Source of the DNA: Monosiga brevicollis MX1
Taxonomy: Eukaryota > Opisthokonta > Choanoflagellata > Craspedida > Salpingoecidae
Direction: 5' to 3'
Length of the DNA: 21,752 nt
Assembly: GCF_000002865.3 (NCBI RefSeq)
Contig: NW_001865064.1
Coordinates: forward strand, 246,761-268,512
In this document: positions 9,001 through 17,054 of the stretch, piece after piece
Numbering within the stretch: position 1 is the first letter of the stretch
How the letters are laid out: every line of letters begins with the position of its first letter
Notes under the pieces: model-generated
Seen by the model: only the letters and a program-made list of their open reading frames with translations
Databases searched by the model: none
What the model was told of the DNA's origin: nothing
Program-made: the position numbers and the translations under genes

Positions 9001-11974
9001 GGTGTTTATCGAGGATGCACGCAGTGTGTTTGGTGTGGCGGTGGTTCGTGCTCTCACTAATCAAGCTGTAGAGGCCATCTTGCTGGCCGACTGGAATCTG
9101 GAACACATGTCAGACTATGCACAAGCGATTTGGAAGCAATTGGCGGAAGTTCCAGAGAACGCTCAAGTTTTGATTTTCAAGCACCTTCGCTTAAAAGCCG
9201 AGTTTGGTCTCTTGCGTGAGCATGCAGACCGATGGCGTGAAACGCTCCCGTGGATCGCCCAGTTACCCTGGCCTGAGCAGCAAGGTGCACAAGACGATCA
9301 GTGCAATGTCTTTGGCCCCTTGTCATCTGATGTGGCACGCGCTGCTTGGGCTAAGCAACAGTTTGCAGCTTCAGGGGCTGTCGGGACAGCCAATGGGAGC
9401 AATGCCACTGCCAATCAGCCAACTAGCGGCACCGATGCACCGCCGTCCTTGCGTGAGTCGGCCATGCAAGCCGAAGTTGCTCGCGAGCTCACAACACGCC
9501 AGAACGACGTTACAGCTGGAGCTTTTCGCAGTCTACTTGATGCACCCCCTGCACAGCTGGGCCCGATGCCTCGGCAGTTTGCTGCAGCGGCCAACGTTGA
9601 CTGGACGACGCGACTGCAGCGTGCTTGGACAACAACAATGCCTCCGAATACCCAAACAGACGTGCCCGGCTCAGGGCATGCTGGCCGATACCTCCATCGG
9701 TTGCTTTTGCACTTTAGCATTGTATTCCCAGAGACTATGGCACAGGATAATTATCTGGCCGCCATGATCTATGGGGCCGAAGTGTGCAACCGCAGCTTCT
9801 TGCCAGGCCAGGCCGACGACGATGTCAGTGCCATTTTGGGCTCTGTGGCCGCTGTGACACGTGTGTACAACTGCCCGTGTGGGTTTGTTTATGCCGTGGG
9901 TAATTGTGGCCAGCTCAACCAGGTGTCGACTTGTCCCAATTGCCGTTCAAGAATTGGCGGGCAATCCAACAACACGCCTCGACAGGCTGGAATCATCATG
10001 CCTGGCTATCGCCCACCTGTTCTCCAAGCTGCAAATCAAACACCGGCCCCAATTCGTTCTGTACAACCTGCCACGCTTATTATTTTGGACATCTTGTGCA
10101 GCGTGAGCCTTTTGTTGGCCACAGAAGTGAACGCAGCCGTTGTGGCTGAGATAATTGAGCTCCGTACAGATGCTGGCGGTCTGCTCTGTACCCGATTTAG
10201 CGTCCGCATGCGTCAGCTGACGACACTGTGGGGGTTGACGCTGGAAGAGACGAGCCATGTCCTGCATCGACTGGTGCAGGACCTGCCCCGTGATTTGCAA
10301 GGTCATGGGATTCCAACCACTACGGCTGCGCGAGATGCCTTGGAGACCCACCTGCAGACGAGTTGGACCCAGCAGCTAGCAGACCCTCGGACGGCACACC
10401 AAGCATGGGTCGACGTGTGCACCGCAGCTGATGCGTCACGGCAAGAGGTGTCGCATTTTGCGTTGTGGCTACAGGAACGACACGAACCTGATTCTGAGCT
10501 GGAGGAAGCGTTCCGCTTGGCCCCTGCAGTCACTTGGCCTGCTCTTGAAGGCCGCCTTCGATCCGATGCTCGCGTTGCATCAGCCTTGCCCTTGCTACCG
10601 GCCGTTGTGCAGGTTCAGCCCATGCTCTTCCACGCGGCACAGCTCTGGCCGTTGTGGGGTGCGTGTGCGCAGATGATGCATGCCGCTGACAGTCAACTTC
10701 TACAAGCCGATCAAGTCCAAGCCATGCGCTTGACGGATGTGATCAACAGAGGCCTTGTGGAGAGCTCGGCAATTGAAGGCTTCATCACAGCCTGGAACAC
10801 GCTTCAGTCCTCGGCTCCGCATGACCTGCTCGGGGCCGACGAAGATAGCCCTCACGGCCGCTTTGAGTGTCGCGAACTGATGCCATTGCCCGCGCTTTCA
10901 TTGAGCTCACCTGCAACAAGACTCCTCCCCACAGAGGATGCTGATGGGGATCAACTGCGCGCCCTTCTGGCGGCCCTGATTGCCCAGCACAACAACTGCT
11001 TGCAGCAGCTCTTATCGGCTGCGGGCCAGCGGCACCATGTCTTGTTGGCGCAAGAGCCACGGCGCGCTTTTGCACCTCAGGTACCCCTCTCCGACTGTGA
11101 TGCCAGCTGCCTAATTTCGCTTGAGAATGCCGCTACTTTGGATGACATTTGGCTTCCGTATGCCATGCGCGCCCCGGGCTTTGGAAATGGGCTGACACTG
11201 ATTGCCGATTGGCGGGCACTGGATGCGATCTTCTATTATAAATTTGTATCGCACAAGTGCCTTGTATCCAACGAGTCGGTGCCGGCCTTTGCGTTCTGGC
11301 AGCCCGGTGTGGCTTTCATTCGTGCTTTGGCCAATTTCAGCCAGTGCCAAGTTCCGTTGGCAGAAGAAGCAGCGCAGGCACTGATGGAGTCGCAAATGCG
11401 TCTTGCCCTTACACCCGCACAATATTTGCTGGAGTATCTGGTCAGCCATGACAGAGAATTAAGGACTTTGAGTCGGGATGCAACCTTGGAGCAAGCGCTG
11501 AGGCATCTGAAAGATCAAGGCGCCATGCAGACAGCTCATGTCAGCTCTGTCATGCCTCGACTTTTGCGCGACGTTGAGGGTTTGGTGAACGTCTTGTGCC
11601 GCCTGGAGCTGGAAGTTCGACCTGGTCGTTTGCGTCTCAGAAACTTTCCTGATACTCTGGAGCCTGATCTGGCCCGACGCGTTCAAACAGCACGCTCACG
11701 CCACCCATCAGACTTGTGGTTGCGCCTCCCTGACGCACTGCGTCGCGTCATTGTGTACGTTTGGCCCATGTACGACCTTGGGGAACAAGCTTTCCAAGCC
11801 GAGCTTGGTCTCTTTCTTGATGAGGAGGCGATGTTCTTTCCTCGTTTGCAAGGAGTGGACCCCGCAGACATCTTACCAGCGGAGCTGCAGCTGAAGCACG
11901 CGTATGCATTGTTATGTTGGCTTCAATCACGAGACTTGCGGGGCAGCAATGCGCGCATTGTGCGCACCGTGTAG
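2..11974 (+). CDS. RNF213: RNF213-like giant AAA+ ATPase / E3 ubiquitin ligase (5' partial)
   Basis: Probable ubiquitin ligase combining a dynein-like AAA+ ring with RING and RZ zinc modules. Residues are numbered from the first in-window ATG (50-52), giving 3974 aa. Seen: an acidic Asp-rich stretch (~183-240); Walker A GQAGIGKT (G1311) with Walker B FYDE (D1370/E1371); a second Walker A GAPGNSKT (G1665) with Walker B MDEIGLAE (D1740/E1741), then ISNW-like VSNWGLD; a RING at 2827-2863; an RZ finger at 3275-3301 ending IGG. The ~354-residue spacing of the two P-loops and ~2660 residues from the first P-loop to the C-terminus fit human RNF213 (5207 aa), in which AAA3 and AAA4 are the ATP-binding units. 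The frame stays open upstream of ATG 50 to the edge, so the start is probably outside the window; the N-terminal part is shorter than in human. Odd: no intron in ~12 kb, and one zinc ligand replaced in each zinc module. Ends at TAG 11972-11974. Confidence 0.93.
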   Translation, partial: SSLGDLAYQRSFWDQIMAILHASAAEAPRTYLAAAIRSEPRVAAVVHAWNDTVRAVHNGSATLAFARQLCESCSDQQLQQLYRWADTDYAVLDPTLDLRQAVTASQEKMEVVRSALDYLLQSARIAEAEATARHVEALQVQLSQFEADAESLPRADWSLPEDLRAFLAYRAAPLDSQVLQHVVCRELRARSLNVSNGLLINNSDEDEDAFVLEDHGDTDDEDAFSLADGDGDGDDDGALINDGQDEDAIEGAEAAGALSNVGALIHSVVLERERDQRSLADPLDVSYAGLLEPVQQTLDEDLRAILQPEANLVTIAWVFQCLARAPIEQRRKETEMWFSRLDLGRYRGQPVELVQLLWRAVEIQDRSRLLSRLAELLQPFGICASGQLLEISANVLELLSNLDTELQVLSDCFGLLDAQTNRLSVDIWAVVRELAHGGELFDLLRISLDEDVRGLIMGAESVSADQYAASEAAVNDFVTLHHIIAPTLRSQGTNVQGWLAHLVQQFDQLNDRQQQQAGVPGGRDLAVLVHSCCTSARSLRNLWENVTDRSGSAKLRIQHLMQNQPKLSVRWNSTTYSHAITVETVSDNAPAGDAQQLNWDRLQDLRARSQLYGSAEADLARAMSEFRAACAEADRLKAIAKEYATCGYMGAYLDEAFTTDFQQEPLKALSTELECELEGWTAIIDQRCTESPELARFPGPQLVYVYDCFQSVRETNSLDNLWPLVAYLSYDVLPNEDDVLRIAQNWAQSSPNKNTQRSDLLLDSLCKALRALLQLTEATLGPNPEQQRYQPPGALELPTHDGTRPQVLACQNDLSCLCALHLPFALAGARPLSAHVLICDSSTTALQIHRFLQLGWGTAAAGDSTPFVIYRPDYLHDEVQTALVKLQTQRRGYFYIIALRGPGGQAVDHVSMSIPAVQHQLPDGSRENLAALVRACFPARCVSSTVVMSQAPRQGKSRWIEQQVPEEQSFALLSIQDDPDLLAVQAALEQIVTRHPCHPDQPPLVVHVDIGPLVAERAVAVQKLLLHLLLLQATPSWCKLVSLRPGTRFYIELANTVGNHQQCMPLLRALQWELIESTVNDLRVPSDPNTPVQIVCRYLYQLDANNVEAPLTDEHASKALEEEVCRQLLQRHFLEHQPAAGYAELDVFISILHQQLVRFDKSIFLKPEALHDMSVPRGFRTRLLRHLLETVRTFAARSTLAARERQQRHEGNLVDAMLASFSEFVRWDDATHILVLMQVDGCISILYKDPSDLDAEIRQLLQSQLEPPKSLASSSPEQMIERLRALTSHNDAHRPPVGNYSLTADNMLKMAMIVLRADALQPIILMGQAGIGKTSLLQELCRIAGHIFRQLPHHAGTTRQDIVAFTHQVIETARGVPDQQVWAFYDEVNTCEYLGLLTDILVRRKLYTDPLPENLIVMGACNPYERRAPPVRRAGLAVESKRQGRVVQTFDERSQLRYRVHPLPEAMLTYVWDFGALAEADEANYIERMLMQHVQLRDPGQLAALAHGLSRLHTFLRQDGRSEEFVVSLRDVRRFLVFYKFFQDYIARRDSLDPPSSHADSRWNPFSQNFGASNRLHALHGQREAHSVVLSIQLAYIVRMPVTEERRMARETLLRCVQGSLLPSNFGIKSWRQVVNAEERNLYGRMDTSAYPNLAMNRALLQNVFSLTVCVLTRTPIILIGAPGNSKTVATTIVNCSLRNLDSRDPLLQTYAGVQLFPYQGSEDSTSEGIEKVFRQARDYAAKPRYQQTFPVVLMDEIGLAEHSRFNPLKILHKLLEPSAEQLEPLAVIGVSNWGLDTAKMNRAVVLQRPPPTLKELENTAQTILATFLEERDCKEIQDLVTMVVHAYNELVLQPSNDSFYGLRDFYALCKAIGKGAKLLREARQPLQKGLGRIVISAAARNFGGRSTDLTSVCELFWTHIAPRTRVSRALLVPTALELLENNLKEYQARHMLLGTDGYAAMVALDRLLPPVEQVPRLELVGSAFPDDRLQQEYVYGKLNQIIHFMEAGGVLILRHLEFLYGALYDCLNQAYVTIQGKRNCRIAFGQHSNPLCPVHAEFKCVVIMDQNKVQTYDPPFLNRFEKQLIDFPGLLASSLHRQWWDRIQADMKMLARAAGLSESDAFVAVNNTLLAHAVLPALSMLGDHGQGCAQVPYDRVQHCVARALSSTLSVEAYLGLNVSPEASTMPLARLILQEVQQRPVESLQSWLPHAGPISVLLTYDSPFAQLPLTARHVVHDIRTFQSERELQARLDDFVRGDSELCCLRLHVAQLSTLDIIVQLAQQRRQQLNTAEKQLVLIVFVPRSNSASAASCHLPANMPMQFVDALDMPKLNRVTLRQIRFEELVHTFVPDVQSWLQQPAGMWHCLARTANGPVAPIQELTTRLLLALRERDDVRQLWLFVTKIGATYLASMGPEDWVQLVARDVDCRQEGLPFCKTVEEACVRALQAASARIVHEMLAQGTLQALIEPADCYEQIDPSGRYDIRMRHRALNLAVERDARVACERMQGIPRPLGLHELPPVRLLPGLRSMQAWLPGVAMACSALSHEVDNLSDSAMDTSSDEGSAAGPASQALAYLDDLISFEEDPDIMVALLLDAARLLGWAQKDVELRICAIFARSLPQQFQYSPSVALRRWMQMERDVRSLLVLVQALRSVIGEVEAHQFLMTGIHGDDIVPQVTTTLRRAWRERILGARDRRTVEELSEALRVVPFNLSPSTPIGEMPWQLLLEESRDVARLRLMYAMLGHMLEGGLPVKETQTTVRIADDSEMAPGDDLFAHLRVLFDQCLRDGRVRELRAVAEAMAVFSDFVLQASLFTPSADESVLEIVVRHVAECLDALPEQVTCIIDLINIADRRLPCGHQLCEECAVEWLRQNPLCPVCKRSATEHLLEVVEMQTPQEHLVNAQEPVWPAIARILLRVVKACDDCRVGDLPAQIVEIIRSTDPSVSSPLAIAARGLGNRSLKHPAVCLLVEAVERYLHTSELTEYTDAAVKSMPKQRGQQVFIEDARSVFGVAVVRALTNQAVEAILLADWNLEHMSDYAQAIWKQLAEVPENAQVLIFKHLRLKAEFGLLREHADRWRETLPWIAQLPWPEQQGAQDDQCNVFGPLSSDVARAAWAKQQFAASGAVGTANGSNATANQPTSGTDAPPSLRESAMQAEVARELTTRQNDVTAGAFRSLLDAPPAQLGPMPRQFAAAANVDWTTRLQRAWTTTMPPNTQTDVPGSGHAGRYLHRLLLHFSIVFPETMAQDNYLAAMIYGAEVCNRSFLPGQADDDVSAILGSVAAVTRVYNCPCGFVYAVGNCGQLNQVSTCPNCRSRIGGQSNNTPRQAGIIMPGYRPPVLQAANQTPAPIRSVQPATLIILDILCSVSLLLATEVNAAVVAEIIELRTDAGGLLCTRFSVRMRQLTTLWGLTLEETSHVLHRLVQDLPRDLQGHGIPTTTAARDALETHLQTSWTQQLADPRTAHQAWVDVCTAADASRQEVSHFALWLQERHEPDSELEEAFRLAPAVTWPALEGRLRSDARVASALPLLPAVVQVQPMLFHAAQLWPLWGACAQMMHAADSQLLQADQVQAMRLTDVINRGLVESSAIEGFITAWNTLQSSAPHDLLGADEDSPHGRFECRELMPLPALSLSSPATRLLPTEDADGDQLRALLAALIAQHNNCLQQLLSAAGQRHHVLLAQEPRRAFAPQVPLSDCDASCLISLENAATLDDIWLPYAMRAPGFGNGLTLIADWRALDAIFYYKFVSHKCLVSNESVPAFAFWQPGVAFIRALANFSQCQVPLAEEAAQALMESQMRLALTPAQYLLEYLVSHDRELRTLSRDATLEQALRHLKDQGAMQTAHVSSVMPRLLRDVEGLVNVLCRLELEVRPGRLRLRNFPDTLEPDLARRVQTARSRHPSDLWLRLPDALRRVIVYVWPMYDLGEQAFQAELGLFLDEEAMFFPRLQGVDPADILPAELQLKHAYALLCWLQSRDLRGSNARIVRTV

Positions 11975-12216
11975 TGTAAAGCAAATTTTCAGACCAGGTT
12001 CGGTTCATTGAACGAAATTCCAATTGAGAATGTCAAAACGTCAGGTGGGAAGAAAGTAACCACACGACATAACCTTGCCACTGCTATTTCAATTCACAAC
12101 TTGCATCTCAGCCAAACTCTACCGCACGCAGATCATGCTGAAAGGGATAGACGGTTGCAATGTGGTTGCTTCAAGTGTGTCGGCACTTGCGAGTCTTGTT
12201 TGCGGCAAACACAGAC
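11975..12216. other. Convergent 3' intergenic spacer with a small hairpin
   Basis: This 242-base gap separates the stop codons of two converging genes, so it must hold both 3' UTRs and 3'-end signals. I see no AATAAA in it. At 12197-12211 there is a perfect inverted repeat, TGTTTGC and GCAAACA around one central G. It lies 5 bases beyond the TBL3 stop codon. With one bulged base it extends by GTCT/AGAC on the flanks. It could fold in the TBL3 3' UTR, but a role is only inference. Confidence 0.5.
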
Positions 12217-15200
12217 TTATGACAGACGCTTGGAGTTTGCGCCTCCCAAATGAGGGCGCTTGGCAGCGACCTCGGCATCTGAGGCTAGTGCTGGCCGCTT
12301 TTCTGATTCATCTGTATCCAGTGACCGAATGCTGCGCCACACGAAATCCAATACATGGCTTTGTTGAGCCAGTTTCTGCAATCGCTGAAAGTGGCGTTCT
12401 AAAAAAACGTACAAGCAATGCAACACGTCCATGGTTCGTGAGCTCAAACTTGGGCTTCAGCTAAGAGAGGGGTGAAGATTTTCACAGACCGGTATAGGCA
12501 ATGAGTGCATTGACGGTGCGACCCAGGGCTGGGGTCTGCGCCAACTTTGCAACATCGTGTGTTGCTAAAACGTGGTGCAGCAACGTTTGCGCAAGCAGCG
12601 CCGAGCGACTGTTCACATTCCAATCCTTCATAAAGCCCAGGAGAAGCTGCAGCTGTTCTGTACCCAAATCTGCAATTATAGTTCGTAGTGCATCCTATCG
12701 ATTACAGCCAAATGGCAATTGCAGTGCAAGTCATGGGATGAGCACGAGTTAAGGCCAATGTATGCCAAAGCTAACAAAGTCCTCAACAGTAGAAAAACGC
12801 GTCCTAGTCAACATATTCTTGACCATACCTCCTGTTCACGCTCAACCAAATTGCGCGTCAGCTTGAGGATGGTACGTGGCTGCACCCATCCAACTCGCAC
12901 GCCGTGAGATCAGATGCGCCCCGAGCCAAAAAAAAAAAATAAAAAATAAAAAAAAAAATGAAAATAAAAATGCAAGGAAAGCAAAACAAGAAATTGAAGC
13001 TGAGCAACACATACGCGCTCAAGCCGCAAAGCCAATTTGAAGGCCTCAGCATGCTCGTCTGCTGCCATCAGGTTGTCCAATTCCTGACTGAGCTGCATTT
13101 CTTCCTCTGTCTGGGCTTTGGCATCATCCTCCTTTTCCAGTGTGCTACACATCACCACATTATGATCAGGCTTAGAACCACACAAGCATGTAGCCAGAGC
13201 AACTACCAGCTGCAAGTCAGGCAAGACACATACTCATCTCGCCATAGAACCAGCGTTCCATCACTGGCACCGCTGACGATGGCATTTCCCTCACGATCCG
13301 CCGCCGACAATGCCCAAATCTAAATGTATTGCAGAGCGCAATGATGATAAGGAATAGTAAAGTTAAAAAAAAAAAAAAAAGGTAAATGAAACACAAAAGT
13401 GTGTCTGACCTTGTCTTCGTGCGCATCAAAGGTGCCGGCGCAATCAGCGGTTTTGAGATTCCACAGCTGCAGCAGACCGTCTGAGCCGCTGCTAATCAGC
13501 TGTTGACCTCGGGTCACAAAGCGTACATTCAACACCGAGTTGGAATGCCCTTCCAGCGTCCGCAGGCAGGTTCCCGTCGCCAAAGCCCAGACGCGAACGG
13601 TCGTGTCACCTGAAGCCGACGCCAAAAGCTATTATCCCATGCGCATAACAAGGAGACGAAATGGCCAGCATTTAGTGAAGAAGAGTAGTGCGAGCCGAGC
13701 GCGTGTCGGGTAGGAGGTCAGACGCAAGCCATGTATACCTGGTCGACGGGGGAGAATGCAATGGACCAGACCCCGCGCTTGTGACCGCGCAGGGTCTGGC
13801 GCTCGGCGCCTGTTGCTGCGTCCCACAGCTTAATAAGCTTGTCCTGTGAAGCCGTTGCCACCAACTTGTCGTTGGGTGCCACGCAGATGGCGTTGACATC
13901 CTTTTCGTGGGCACGAACGGTGTAATCGGCCTTGAGCTCAACTACCTCGCCTTCAGCCCGTTGTGCAATCGGATCCAGCTTCCATCGCTTGAGCGTTGTA
14001 TCCGTGCCAGTGCTGACCACGAACGCATTGCGTTTGCACGAAAAAGCCACGGCGCCCACGGCGTGCGCATGGCCCTTGCCCACGCCTACAGGCTCAAAAA
14101 CACCTGTGTCCTCGTTCGGGTACCAAATCCGTACAGTGTTGTCCTAATCATGTTGCCCACAGACACAGACACAGACACAGACACAGACACAGACACAGAC
14201 ACAGACACAGACACAGACACAGACACAGACACAGACACAGACACAGACACAGACACAGACACAGACACAGACACAGACACAGACACAGACACAGACACAG
14301 ACACAGGCACAGACACAGACACAGGCACAGACACAGACACAGACACAGACACAGACACAGACACAGACACAGACACAGACACAGACACAGACACAGACAC
14401 AGACACAGGCACAGACACAGACACAGGCACAGACACAGACACGGACACAGACACAGACACAGGCACAGACACAGACACAAGCACAGAAGTCACAGTCCAA
14501 TCGTAAGTTCGGGGATGTTGATACCCGTGCTGTAACCAGGAAATGTTCGAGGAGACTGACCTTGCTGCCTGAAGCGATGAAGCGGCCGTCAGCGCTCACG
14601 GCAAGCGTCAAGACAACGTCATCATGGCCGTGCAAAGGTGTCGCGTTCATTGTGGCAAAGTCAACGGCATACAACGTTGGGCAGTTGGTGGCTACCACTG
14701 CTACATTGTCCGATCCTTGCACAAAGGAGGCGTCCAAGACGTCATCGTAATGCCCCATAATCTGAAAAATGGGGAGGGGTGCGAAACATCAGGCAAAACA
14801 AGGGCGCGCGCAAACTCTCGCCTTGGTTGGTGAAAGGTTCTGCCTTGGCTGACATTTTTAAGGGATACGGACCGTGCGTGTTCGTTGCTGTGTTTGCATG
14901 TCAAAGATTTGGAGCTGTTGGTCGTGGGTGAGGACGACAGCGGTCTCATGCTCGTTGTACAGCAGGATCTGACGCATGTGGGAGGGCACCTCCCGAGGCA
15001 GTAGGGCCTGGGCAGCAAGTTCTTTGCCACTCTTCAGGTCCCAAATACGAAGACGCCCCTGCTCGCCCACGGTCACAGCAGCGAGGTCCGAGCCTGTGTG
15101 TGCAGGCCAGCATGAGCATCAAATGTGTGCGGGGAAAAGCCGCCGGCTTGAAGTCGGAAGAACGGTAGAAGGGTCATAACAAACCAAAATTTTGGGCCGG

Positions 15201-16701
15201 CACGAGTGCCATGTCCTCAATCACCTGTGTACCCAAGTGCGTGAGTGGGAGGGGAGGAGGAGAAAGTGAGTGACATCGCCTCTTGGGAGCCCATGAACGG
15301 GATGGCGGAGCAGGCCCGAACGAACTTCAAACGTGGGGACGGTATCAAGATTTTGACCCGTAGCCACATCCCAGGTCATCATGACGCGGTCACGGCTGGC
15401 CCTGCACAAGTAGGAGATGTGGGCGCGATGAATGGGAGTGCAAGCACGAAGTGTTTGCGGTGGGGCAGACGTACGTGACCAGTTGCTTGCCAGTACTGTC
15501 AAACTGGATGGCGGTGACGACCGACATGTGACCTTTGAAGACCTTACGGGCTTTGCTCTCGTTGAGGTCCCAGCTGCGGACGTGGCCATCATCGGCTGCA
15601 GTATAAAGGTGTAGACTGTGGGGGTGAAAGGCTACGAGGCTATGGTTGGGTCAGAATTCGTCAGGATGAACCAAGGATCAGAAGCAAGCGGGATGCATGG
15701 TGCGTTGCGTTGCGTGTTGTGTGTGTGGTGCCAGATTGAGGGTTTACGATGTCAACGTACGAGACGATGCCTTGAGAACCCTTGAAGTTGTGAGTGCAGA
15801 AGCCTTGGCGCACGTCCCAAACTTTGATGGTGGCATCGGCCGAGCCCGTGGCAAGCAGGGTGGAAGTTTTGTCAAAGGACATGGCCAGCACAGGAGCCTG
15901 GTGGGCCTGTGAGCAATGCCAGCGTAGCAACGGGATTGAAACAGCGATGAGGGCATGGGCGGCAGCTTTGAACAATGTGCAGTTGGGGCCTGGACCAGAC
16001 AGAGCAAAGCAAAGTAGGGTAGGCGGACCTTGAAACTACGTTTCATTTCGAGTGTGCGCCAGGACCACACCCGGATCATCTGAGATTGGCTGGCGACGGC
16101 CAAGGTCTGGTCGTGCCGGATGGCAAGAAAAAAAGTAAAATCATGCAACATAGAGAGGTGGAAGAGACGGTTTAAACGGTTGTCGGGTAAGGGTGTGTGG
16201 GGGTGAGTGGAGGGTCAAGTGGGAAAGAAAAAGTCAAAGAACAACAAATTGCCTGGGGTTTACTGTACGTACGTCGCCATCCGGGGCAAGAGCAATGCAG
16301 GTCACGGCACTCGAGTCCTTAAAAAAAAAAAAAAAAATAGGCAACAAAAGAGGTCGGTGTGGATTAGGGTCTTGAGACGAGACATGTCATCGCGGCAGCT
16401 ATCAGCGGGCGTTGCGTGCCAATCGTACGCCATCGATACTCTGCAGCTTGCGACCGGTCTGTGTATCGATTTGGTTGACCTCGGTGGCGCAGATGGCAAA
16501 GATGGAGGTGCCATCCTCTGTCACTTGCAAATTCCCACCGGTGCACAGCGCTTCAGCACGCGCAGCCACTTTATAGCTGAAACACATCAAGTGCATCAGG
16601 GCAAGCGTGAGGCCGAGGGCATTTCCGGGCGGATGCGGTGTGAAGCAGGGGTCGTACGAGGTTTTGAGCTTGACAGGCGCCGTCTCTGCTGCCTCGGCCA
16701 T
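12217..16701 (-). CDS. TBL3: TBL3 / UTP13, U3 snoRNP (SSU processome) WD40 protein, 17 exons
   Basis: Nucleolar WD40 protein; in the family it belongs to the UTP-B complex, which helps assemble the small-subunit processome on pre-rRNA. Exons in coding order: 16658-16701, 16429-16576, 16273-16317, 16029-16106, 15761-15906, 15475-15639, 15326-15401, 15185-15224, 14873-15093, 14561-14761, 13739-14143, 13410-13628, 13234-13319, 13015-13144, 12829-12879, 12490-12694, 12217-12398. All introns are GT-AG and in phase; the sum is 2442 bases, 813 aa (human ~808). Two WD40 propellers fill residues ~15-625, with blades such as STLLATGSADATIKVWD and LISSGSDGLLQLWNL. The Utp13 C-terminal domain follows, with QELDNL near residue 645, WNVNSR, and YTERHFQRL across the last intron. 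The start ATG has context GCACCATGG and matches where animal TBL3 begins (MAE). Introns run 73-166 bases except intron 10 (417), which holds a satellite. Confidence 0.95.
14158..14486. repeat. ACAGAC hexanucleotide array in TBL3 intron 10
   Basis: About 54 tandem copies of a six-base unit (ACAGAC on +, GTCTGT on -) fill most of the 417-base intron 14144-14560. Rare variants are ACAGGC, with GG at 14306, 14324, 14408, 14426 and 14462, and ACGGAC at 14443. The array reads as Thr-Asp, Val-Ser or Cys-Val/Leu dipeptides in other frames. The flanking splice sites (donor at 14560, acceptor at 14144) remove it cleanly in phase, so it is intronic rather than coding. Confidence 0.95.
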
Positions 16702-17014
16702 GGTGCCGATTTGTAGCCTTTCAAACCCCACCAACAGCTCTTCAAACAAAGACTACTTCAAGCTATCCAAGGGTCGAGACCGTCTCAATCCAGACCAGGC
16801 AATCTCAAACACGGGACTCTTCACCGCGCTGCCGTTTCGAGTCTCAGGCGCGTTTGTGTGTGTGTGTGTGAGAGGTGTGAGAGAGAGAGAGAGAGAATGT
16901 GTGTGTTGAGCTGAATCACAGACACGTGTGTGTGAACAAAAGGGAGAGAGAGTTTGAGAGAGAGAGTTTTTGAGAGAGAGAGAGAGAGAGAGAGTTTCAG
17001 AGAGAGAGGGAGAG

Positions 17015-17054
<40 letters not shown>

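Noticed and set aside
13907-14506. Plus-strand frame coding a long Thr-Asp dipeptide protein, and the minus-strand Val-Ser, Cys-Val and Leu-Cys frames over the same stretch
   Set aside because: These are translations of the ACAGAC array. The array lies inside TBL3 intron 10, whose splice sites join two WD40 exons exactly in phase.
16207-16716. Plus-strand frame of 169 codons
   Set aside because: It spans TBL3 exons 1-3 and their introns in antisense and includes a poly-Lys run from an intronic poly(A).
16702-16749. Upstream in-frame ATG for TBL3 (16747-16749)
   Set aside because: The ATG at 16699-16701 has a better context (GCACCATGG) and matches the start of animal TBL3. The upstream 16 residues have no counterpart.
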